Source: JANRLJ01 sp034437895
GTDB taxonomy: Bacteria; Chloroflexota; Anaerolineae; Aggregatilineales; Phototrophicaceae
Reading direction: 5' to 3'
Assembly: GCA_034437895.1 (NCBI GenBank)
Contig: DAOTTO010000199.1
Span: 1 to 18,151 of the forward strand
Length of the DNA stretch: 18,151 nucleotides
Shown: positions 12,390 to 18,151 of the stretch, piece by piece
How the letters are laid out: each line of letters starts with the position of its first letter
Numbering within the stretch: position 1 is the stretch's first letter
Program-made: the position numbers and the translations under genes
The notes under the pieces: generated by a model
Told to the model about the DNA's origin: nothing
What the model saw: the letters and a program-made list of their open reading frames with translations, nothing else
Databases searched by the model: none

Positions 12390-13979
12390 TTACCTCAACT
12401 GCTCGGTATTCCCGGAGAGCAAAAAGTTTAAGACTAACGAATCAACTAAAGTTTCAACAGGCGCTCGATCATCCGTAAAGACTAGTTTAGATTGATTAAT
12501 AGGAACGAGAATCGCCGTACTGGTGGTGAGTATATCACGCAGAATCGGGTCGGCATCTGAAGGAAGTAAATTCAAATTAAGCGTTAAGTTTTCATCCGTC
12601 GTAGGCTGTATTGTGGCATAGAGAATCGTATTGAATGAGCCGGGAACATCCAAGGCGTGAACACTTGGGAAAACTGCCAGCAGGGTATTCGTCATCGCAT
12701 CCACCAACCGCCGATCTGTATCGGTGCGTCCGACGTTGATAGCGACTACACCGTTGGGCAGCAAATGATGGCGCACTTCCTGAAAAAATTCGACGGTGGT
12801 TAAATGCCAGGGAATATAGGGCGGACGGTAAGCATCAATGGCGATGACACTGTAACGGTTTTCGAGTTGGTTGAGGATGTAACGTCCATCTTCAACATGA
12901 ACAGTCAAACTTGGCATCATGGCGGCGTTCATATCGAAATATTGCGCGGCGGCTTCCACAATGTCGGGGTCAATTTCTACGCCATCTATGGGAATATCGC
13001 CATAGACGTGGATATATTGGCGCGGGATCGTTCCGGCGGCGAGGCCGATGACCAGCAGCGATTCGACATTTTCAGGCAGATAGGGCGGGGCATTAAAGTA
13101 GGGGGCAGTCAGGAAAAAATCCCATGTGCCGCCGAAAACGAATTGATCTTGCCGCCAAATGCTATGAACACCCTGGCCTTCATTCAAATAAAGATAGCGA
13201 CTTCCGCCGGGGCTTTGCTGCACCTGAATATAATTATAGGCGCTTTCGTTTTCATAAAGCAGTTCCGCCCCCTCTAAAGGGGAACGCAAGGGGCCGTTTA
13301 ATGCCCAAATCGCCAGCGCTCCAATCAGAAGCGGCATCCACAGCCAACGCAGCGCCTTTATGCCCTCAACTTGCAGTAAGCCCACTAAGCCGACGGCGTA
13401 CAGCAACCCCGCGAATAACAAAAATGTGCGGAAGGTGCCTAATTCCGGGATAAGAAAGAGGACAGGGACAAACGTCCCGACCAAGCTGCCGAGCGTACTA
13501 ATGGCATAAATTTGACCTGAGATTTTGCCCGCTTCTTGGGGATCATAAATCGCCAACCGGATTGCAAAGGGCGATACGCAACCTAAAAGTGTGATTGGGA
13601 TAGAAAACAACGCCAATACAGAAATAAATGAGCCGATTGCTAAACCCGCCTCCACGTTTGAGACAGCGCTGGCAGCGGCAGTGAGTACGGGGCGGGCGAC
13701 CAACGGAATCAATGCACTCAAAAACGCGCCCCAGATCAAAATGCGATAAAGTGTTTTGTGATGTGGGGATCGATCTGCCCATCTGCCGCCGATAAAATAG
13801 CCAATAGTGAGGTAAAGCAGCATCAGCCCCACCACATTCGCCCAGACGAGGTTGCTTGTGCCGAAGACATTGCCGAGCAAGCGTGAGGCGGTAAATTCGA
13901 CGGCGAGGGTGGTCATTCCGCTGGTAAAGACCGCGAAATAAAGATAAATGTTTCTGCGTGTTCGCAAGGTATCGGTCAA
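12390..13979 (-). CDS. Fused membrane / spermidine-synthase-like methyltransferase-fold protein
   Basis: Two-part protein of 529 residues. The N-terminal about 230 residues form seven or so membrane helices resembling the transporter-like half found in fused spermidine synthases. Residues about 235-529 form a cytoplasmic spermidine-synthase-type Rossmann domain: LLVIGLAAGT (308-317), DGVEIDPDIVEAA (332-344) with the nucleoside-binding Glu335, VEDGRYIL (362-369) and IDAYRPPYIPWHLTTVEFF (381-399). The glycine motif is GLAAG rather than GxGxG/D, and the DxxD acid pair of true spermidine synthases is reduced to one Asp (382). A polyamine product is therefore uncertain. The start is a TTG with a weak GAG signal. 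It is the first gene of the eight-gene cluster, 6 bp ahead of the Lit-like gene. Confidence 0.85.
   Translation of the reverse strand: MTDTLRTRRNIYLYFAVFTSGMTTLAVEFTASRLLGNVFGTSNLVWANVVGLMLLYLTIGYFIGGRWADRSPHHKTLYRILIWGAFLSALIPLVARPVLTAAASAVSNVEAGLAIGSFISVLALFSIPITLLGCVSPFAIRLAIYDPQEAGKISGQIYAISTLGSLVGTFVPVLFLIPELGTFRTFLLFAGLLYAVGLVGLLQVEGIKALRWLWMPLLIGALAIWALNGPLRSPLEGAELLYENESAYNYIQVQQSPGGSRYLYLNEGQGVHSIWRQDQFVFGGTWDFFLTAPYFNAPPYLPENVESLLVIGLAAGTIPRQYIHVYGDIPIDGVEIDPDIVEAAAQYFDMNAAMMPSLTVHVEDGRYILNQLENRYSVIAIDAYRPPYIPWHLTTVEFFQEVRHHLLPNGVVAINVGRTDTDRRLVDAMTNTLLAVFPSVHALDVPGSFNTILYATIQPTTDENLTLNLNLLPSDADPILRDILTTSTAILVPINQSKLVFTDDRAPVETLVDSLVLNFLLSGNTEQLR
12393..12396 (-). promoter_or_regulatory. 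Ribosome binding site of the Lit-like gene
   Basis: GAGG on the minus strand, overlapping the last codons of the upstream gene, 9 bases before the TTG at 12383. It supports the unusual TTG start. Confidence 0.6.
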
Positions 13980-14012
13980 GTTTTTATCTCGCTGTTTGGA
14001 TAGACCTTGCGT

Positions 14013-14040
14013 ATGATAACCCAGCGATTTTTTGCGACAA
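14013..14040 (-). promoter_or_regulatory. Putative promoter of the eight-gene minus-strand cluster
   Basis: On the minus strand TTGTCG (14035-14040) and TATCAT (14013-14018) are 16 bp apart, matching the sigma70 consensus at 4/6 and 5/6. Transcription would start about 25-30 nt before the TTG at 13979. The same bases read TATGAT on the plus strand (14012-14017), a possible -10 for the divergent acetyltransferase gene but with no good -35. Confidence 0.5.
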
Positions 14041-14051
14041 GGGGCGAGTTG

Positions 14052-14726
14052 ATGATTGAATTACGTCAAGCGACGATGGATGATGCAGCGGCAATCGCCG
14101 AGGTGAAGGATGCGGTATGGCCTGATGAAGCCACTGCCCGCAGTTATATCGCGGAGGTCATTAATCAGCCGGAACATTTCGTGCATGTTGCCACTATTGA
14201 TGATCGCGTCGTCGGTTTTGTCGAAGGGTTTATCACGCTCTCAAGCGAAGGGCAGTATCGCTGGGAGGTGGATTTGTTGGCGGTGCAGCCTGAATATCGC
14301 GGACGCAGAATTGCCCCACAATTGGTACAAGCCAGCACACAGGCTGGGCGCGACATGGGCGCATCATTGGCGCGAGGGTTGATTAGAGTGGGTAATTTGG
14401 CTGCTGAATTGACTTTTTCGTCATGCGGCTACGTTGCAAATGATGAAAAAAATGCACTTTATGTTGCTGGGGGTGAACATGGCTCAAGTGAAGTACCCGA
14501 AAATCTATTTTTGATCCCTGTCGCCACATTTGGGTATCGCGGTGTATGGCTGGAAGGCGAACTTTCCGCCCAGGGATTTTTAGCAGCACGGGCAGTTGTA
14601 GCGCGGCATGGGTGGGATGTCGCCGGGGCGGTTATCCCACTAGATAATACAAATGCTATTGTCGCTGCACAGCAAGCCCGATATGAATACAGCGCAGATT
14701 TCCGTCGCTGGTCTTTTAGGATGTGA
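14052..14726 (+). CDS. GNAT-family N-acetyltransferase with C-terminal extension
   Basis: Probable cytoplasmic acetyltransferase of unknown substrate, 224 residues. The N-terminal GNAT fold begins MIELRQATMDDAAAIAEV. The acetyl-CoA-binding motif A is LLAVQPEYRGRRIAPQL (about 75-91), followed by VGNLAAELTFSSCGY (113-127), the usual final part of the fold. About 85 further residues, unlike a standard GNAT, carry ATFGYRGVWLEG and GFLAARAVVARHGW. I chose the ATG at 14052 because AGGGG lies 7 bp upstream. A TTG at 14007 would add 15 residues that do not look like the family and would overlap the promoter zone. It stands alone on the plus strand, with its stop 1 bp from the convergent oxidase gene. 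Confidence 0.87.
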   Translation: MIELRQATMDDAAAIAEVKDAVWPDEATARSYIAEVINQPEHFVHVATIDDRVVGFVEGFITLSSEGQYRWEVDLLAVQPEYRGRRIAPQLVQASTQAGRDMGASLARGLIRVGNLAAELTFSSCGYVANDEKNALYVAGGEHGSSEVPENLFLIPVATFGYRGVWLEGELSAQGFLAARAVVARHGWDVAGAVIPLDNTNAIVAAQQARYEYSADFRRWSFRM

Positions 14727-14727
14727 C

Positions 14728-15870
14728 TTAACTAAAGCGTGTAACGTTAAACAAACTGATGTCATGCGAGGTGGTGCCTTCGAGCGCCAAATCTTTCAAA
14801 ATCGTGCCGATTAATGCGCCGAACTTGAAACCGTGTCCTGAACAGGCCGAGCAGATGATGATTTGTGGGTGTTCGGGATGCTTGTCAATGATAAAGTGTT
14901 CGTCGGGAGTCATGGTATAAACGCATACGCGCTGGAGCAGCAATTTGCCATTCGCTCCTGGCATGTGGTCACGCATAAAAGCGCGAAGACGATCTACGAC
15001 TTCCGCATCCGGCGTGTAGTTAATTTCTGAGGGATGATTAACCCCTTCACCGCCATGAAGCCCAATTTTTAACCCCGACCCGTTCAAACTGGAAAGGCCG
15101 TAGGGTAAATGCTCGCTGTAGATGCCCGGCACATGCGCGATAAAAACCGGACAGTGGGCGGCATCATAATCGGCTGGATTATCGGGTTGGAAGTAGGCAA
15201 GCTGGACTCGTGTGGGCGTGATGGGTAAATGCAGACCAGTATCTTCCAATAATTCACCGATCCAGCCACCCGCAGTTACGATCAGACGGGCGGCGGAATA
15301 AATTTCGTGTTCGGTATGCACTTCAACACCATCATGCGTTGGGACAATTTTAGTCGCGGGTGTCTCCGCGAGGACGGCTGCGCCCATCTGCTGCGCTAAC
15401 CGGATATGGGCTAATGTAGAACGGGTCGCCGCTAACATGCCGCTGTCGGCTTGATAGATGACGGTCATATCGTCTTTAAAGCGAAACTGTGGAAAACGTT
15501 TTTCGGCTTCTTTGGGCGAAAGTGTTTCGTAGTTTATCCCGGCGGTATTCAGCGCGACGATCAAGTCTTGGATGTACGGTTGATCGGGTGTGCCGAAGTC
15601 CACCCCGCCCGTGCGATAGTATAGTGTCTCGCCAGCTTCTTCTTGTAAGGCCATCCACAAGGGATAATTGGCTTTTGCCATTTCGACGTAGGTGGGATAG
15701 TCGTAGGAATAGCGGATAATGCGTGAGGCATCATGCGAACTGCCTTTTTGATGCTCCAGCTCAAATTGTTCGAGCAGTAGCACACGCTGACCTGCTTTGC
15801 TTAGATGATAAGTCGTCGCTGCGCCCATAATGCCCGCGCCGAGGACAATTACATCATAATGTTGTGCCAT
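14728..15870 (-). CDS. FAD-dependent oxidase of the monomeric sarcosine oxidase / N-methyltryptophan oxidase family
   Basis: Predicted cytoplasmic flavoenzyme oxidising a secondary N-methyl amino acid with release of formaldehyde and hydrogen peroxide. The 380 residues show the dinucleotide-binding motif VLGAGIMGAATTYHL (9-23), the GSSHDASRIIRYSY block (43-56) with Arg residues at the substrate site, VTAGGWIGELL (198-208), VCVYTMTPDEHF (315-326) with Cys316 placed like the covalent flavin Cys of sarcosine oxidase, and CSACSGHGFKFG (340-351) with His346 and Lys349. These match MSOX well, so covalent FAD is likely. The substrate (sarcosine, N-methyl-tryptophan, pipecolate or other) cannot be told. 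AGAGGT precedes the ATG. It lies 14 bp below the DUF58 gene and is probably cotranscribed. Confidence 0.9.
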   Translation of the reverse strand: MAQHYDVIVLGAGIMGAATTYHLSKAGQRVLLLEQFELEHQKGSSHDASRIIRYSYDYPTYVEMAKANYPLWMALQEEAGETLYYRTGGVDFGTPDQPYIQDLIVALNTAGINYETLSPKEAEKRFPQFRFKDDMTVIYQADSGMLAATRSTLAHIRLAQQMGAAVLAETPATKIVPTHDGVEVHTEHEIYSAARLIVTAGGWIGELLEDTGLHLPITPTRVQLAYFQPDNPADYDAAHCPVFIAHVPGIYSEHLPYGLSSLNGSGLKIGLHGGEGVNHPSEINYTPDAEVVDRLRAFMRDHMPGANGKLLLQRVCVYTMTPDEHFIIDKHPEHPQIIICSACSGHGFKFGALIGTILKDLALEGTTSHDISLFNVTRFS

Positions 15871-15884
15871 GATGACCTCTAAAT

Positions 15885-17138
15885 TTACAAAGGACGCTGA
15901 CCGAGTACGCTGGTCAAATCGTCATTCCGATTCACCACAATTGTGGGGATTTTTGCCACGCGCAGTATACCGCGTATGTTATCGGTGGGGGTAGTGCCGC
16001 CGAAAGATTGTGAATCCACCAGAACGCACATGGTTTTTATGCCCTTACGTCCCAAAATTTGTGCTTCCAGCACCCACGACGTATCAGCCGAGGCTGTTAC
16101 AATCACGAGGGTTGTCCCGCGTGTAAAGTAGGGTGTTTCCAGCGTGAGCATCTGCCCAAGCGTATATTCGGAGAAGCTGCGGGCGACTGCGAGAGTCTCT
16201 AAAATGCGCGTAAGCTGGCGGTTGCCGCGCTCTGGCTGATGGACTTCACGGTTTGGGGTATAGGCCGCGAAACCAAGTGCGCGTTCCATTTCCGTAAAGA
16301 ATTTTGCCAGCGAGGCTGCGATGACGACGCAGTATTCCTCTGTCGATTCGGGGATGCCGCTGTCGGTTGGGATGACCGCACCACGTCCATCAATCCGCTG
16401 CAAGCCGGGAGATTCCACCAGCGATGCGGCGGAAAAATCTGCGAACAGCCAAATATCGACCATTGGATCAATCTCGAACTCTTTAACCATCAATTGATCC
16501 CGACGCGCACTGCTGCGCCAATGGATGCGGTTAAAGCTGTCCCCCGTGACATATTCACGGACACCAGCAGCATTGGTCGTCACATAGTGAGAGCGGCGGC
16601 GCTGCGCTTCACCGCCGGAAAGTGTCCCCATCGGCAGCTCAAATTTGTTGATTGGCACTGTTGCCGGATACACAATTACCCGCGAGGTCGCATCAATGCG
16701 GCGGGGCGAGAGGAATAAGCCGAAAGGATCGCCGCTGGTCAGCGTAATGGGGCCCAGTCGGAATTCGCCGCGTGCTATGCAGGGAGTCTCAACGTGCCAA
16801 CGATACGTTGAACGCGCATTCATCGCCGGGACGACGTGGCTGGCACGATGACCGGGCAAATCCGAATGGTCGCGGACTTCCAGCCATAATTTGGGCAGAA
16901 AGCTGCGGTTGCGGACGACAAAAGTTTCTTCTAGATTCCGCCCGACCTGGGCGCGTCTGGCGCGGGTCTTGCGCCCGATGTTGAGCCACCGCACCGAAAG
17001 CCATGCCCACCCGTAGGAAAGGATAATCAAGCCGATGAAAACATAGGCGAGGTTGAACAGAAATGTCCGCCCGGTGAATAGTCCTGCCAGCAGGCACAGA
17101 ATAATCAGCAGGTATAAGTTATTGCGACGATTTTGCAT
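15885..17138 (-). CDS. DUF58 domain-containing membrane protein
   Basis: Membrane-anchored protein of 417 residues. Two N-terminal helices (about 8-22 and 26-48) precede a beta-rich region with TLTSGDPFGLF (133-143). The DUF58 signature REYVTGDSFNRIHW (194-207) and SARRDQLMVKEFE follow, then a von Willebrand A-like domain (VDIWLFADFSA, VIVTASADTSW). DUF58 proteins usually work with a MoxR ATPase, and moxR lies 15 bp upstream here. The pair is thought to act as a chaperone or maturation system at the membrane, but the client is unknown. No transglutaminase-like gene, a frequent third partner, follows; an amine oxidase gene takes that place. There is no evident ribosome site before the ATG, so coupling to moxR is likely. 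Confidence 0.92.
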   Translation of the reverse strand: MQNRRNNLYLLIILCLLAGLFTGRTFLFNLAYVFIGLIILSYGWAWLSVRWLNIGRKTRARRAQVGRNLEETFVVRNRSFLPKLWLEVRDHSDLPGHRASHVVPAMNARSTYRWHVETPCIARGEFRLGPITLTSGDPFGLFLSPRRIDATSRVIVYPATVPINKFELPMGTLSGGEAQRRRSHYVTTNAAGVREYVTGDSFNRIHWRSSARRDQLMVKEFEIDPMVDIWLFADFSAASLVESPGLQRIDGRGAVIPTDSGIPESTEEYCVVIAASLAKFFTEMERALGFAAYTPNREVHQPERGNRQLTRILETLAVARSFSEYTLGQMLTLETPYFTRGTTLVIVTASADTSWVLEAQILGRKGIKTMCVLVDSQSFGGTTPTDNIRGILRVAKIPTIVVNRNDDLTSVLGQRPL

Positions 17139-17153
17139 AAGTTGGTGGCGGCT

Positions 17154-18140
17154 TTAGCGCATGGATGCGCCGGGTACGGGCGTTGCAACCAGCACATCCT
17201 GCACGATGGTGCGCGAAGAAATGTCTTTGATGCGTGCGGCGGGTCCGACGATGATGCGATGTGCAAGTGTGACTTCCACCAGTGCTTTTACATCATCCGG
17301 GATGACATAATCACGGCCTGCCATTGCTGCACGTGCTTGTGAGGTGCGAAACAGTGCGAGTGATCCACGTGGGCTGCTGCCCAAATAGACATCGGGATGC
17401 TGGCGGGTGGCTGTCACGAGATCAATGATATAGCGCTTGATTTCTTCCGCAACATACACTTCACGGATGGCCTGCTGTGCCATAATCAATTCTTGCACTG
17501 TAACGACCTGTCGCATGTTGTTGATGGGATGTTCGTATTGCTGCGCGGAAAGCACGGTGAGTTCTTCGGCTGGGCTGGGATAGCCGAGCTGGATTCGCAG
17601 TAAAAAGCGGTCAAGCTGCGCTTCTGGTAGGGGGAAAGTGCCTTCGTATTCAATTGGGTTTTGCGTCGCCAGAATCAAGAAGGGGTCTTGCATCGGATAT
17701 GTTACGCCGTCAACAGTAACTTGGCGCTCTTCCATTGCTTCTAATAGTGCTGCTTGTGTTTTTGGTGTTGCCCGGTTGATTTCATCCGCGAGGACGATTT
17801 GCGCCATAATCGGGCCCGGACGAAATTCAAATTTGCGATTTTCTTGATTAAAAAGCGACACACCGGTGACATCTGAAGGCAGCATATCGGGCGTGAATTG
17901 AATACGGCTAAAGGTGCTGCCGATGGATTTCGCCAGCGCTTTTGCCATCATCGTTTTGCCCACGCCGGGGATGTCTTCGATTAAGATATGGCCTTTAGCG
18001 ATTAAGCCGAGGACGGTCAGGCGGACTTCGTTGCGCTTCCCTAAGATGACCTGCCCCACACTCTGGGCGATTCGTTCCGCTACACTTTGTACAATGCCGA
18101 CGGCATGATTTTCATTGGTTCGACGGGTTTGTTCAGGCAT
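17154..18140 (-). CDS. MoxR-family AAA+ ATPase
   Basis: Cytoplasmic AAA+ ATPase of 328 residues, a normal length for the MoxR (AAA_3) family, which acts as a chaperone with VWA or DUF58 partners. Walker A is EDIPGVGKTMMAKALA (55-70), Walker B is IVLADEINRATPKTQ (115-129). The sensor and arginine-finger block ATQNPIEYEGTFPLPEAQLDRFL and the lid motif GSSPRGSLALF follow. The start ATG is 11 bp from the window edge, with only a weak GAG signal in front, so its promoter and any upstream operon member are out of view. The DUF58 gene follows after 15 bp. Confidence 0.95.
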   Translation of the reverse strand: MPEQTRRTNENHAVGIVQSVAERIAQSVGQVILGKRNEVRLTVLGLIAKGHILIEDIPGVGKTMMAKALAKSIGSTFSRIQFTPDMLPSDVTGVSLFNQENRKFEFRPGPIMAQIVLADEINRATPKTQAALLEAMEERQVTVDGVTYPMQDPFLILATQNPIEYEGTFPLPEAQLDRFLLRIQLGYPSPAEELTVLSAQQYEHPINNMRQVVTVQELIMAQQAIREVYVAEEIKRYIIDLVTATRQHPDVYLGSSPRGSLALFRTSQARAAMAGRDYVIPDDVKALVEVTLAHRIIVGPAARIKDISSRTIVQDVLVATPVPGASMR

Positions 18141-18151
18141 GAATTCTCACT

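Noticed and set aside
12804..13277. 157-codon plus-strand frame
   Set aside because: Antisense to the spermidine-synthase-like gene, with no recognisable protein features.
14007..14051. Longer acetyltransferase form starting at TTG 14007
   Set aside because: The added residues do not look like the GNAT N-terminus, and the ATG at 14052 has a good AGGGG ribosome site.
1..18151. CRISPR arrays, tRNA or rRNA genes, insertion sequences, phage or defence genes
   Set aside because: I saw no regularly spaced repeats, tRNA-like cloverleaf regions, transposase motifs or terminal inverted repeats. The window reads as ordinary chromosomal housekeeping sequence.

Overview
The window is a compact bacterial chromosomal segment. 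It holds fifteen protein-coding genes, no RNA genes, no mobile elements, no CRISPR array and no gene-free stretch over about 135 bases. The gene families point to a member of the Chloroflexota, probably close to the Anaerolineae. The hints are a YvcK with a two-helix membrane anchor, a one-pass Ser/Thr kinase with a TPR-like outer domain, a MoxR/DUF58 pair, a Lit-type membrane protein and frequent TTG/GTG starts. This placement is inference from family resemblance, since the window has no marker gene such as 16S rRNA.

Layout from left to right. (1) ruvB and queA on the minus strand (2140 to 29) form a Holliday-junction and tRNA-queuosine pair. (2) Divergent from them, upp and an MraY/WecA-type phosphoglycosyltransferase gene lie on the plus strand (2275 to 3995). 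Two sigma70-type promoters stand back to back between ruvB and upp. (3) Eight tightly spaced minus-strand genes (13979 to 3968) look like one transcription unit. In transcription order they are a membrane-bound spermidine-synthase-like protein, a Lit/DUF1461 membrane protein, yvcK, gap, pgk, a transmembrane Ser/Thr kinase, tpiA, and a membrane protein with a proline-rich and acidic tail. (4) One plus-strand GNAT acetyltransferase gene (14052 to 14726). (5) Three minus-strand genes (18140 to 14728) form a moxR, DUF58, sarcosine-oxidase-family unit whose promoter lies outside the window.

The most interesting part is region 3. The triose stage of glycolysis and gluconeogenesis (GAPDH, PGK, TPI) is interleaved with a receptor-type Ser/Thr kinase and preceded by YvcK, a UDP-sugar-binding gluconeogenesis and cell-envelope factor that such kinases phosphorylate in Bacillus. 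A Lit-like enzyme overlaps the start of yvcK, and a lipid-carrier glycosyltransferase gene converges on the far end. Together they suggest a module that ties central carbon flux to the envelope, but this is a hypothesis.

Two proteins look catalytically altered. The last membrane protein of the cluster carries Y-E-V-V-Y where I expect an HExxH zinc motif in a related family. The MraY/WecA-like enzyme lacks the Asp of the MGD motif. The two genes converge and overlap by 28 bp, inside a 21-bp direct repeat.
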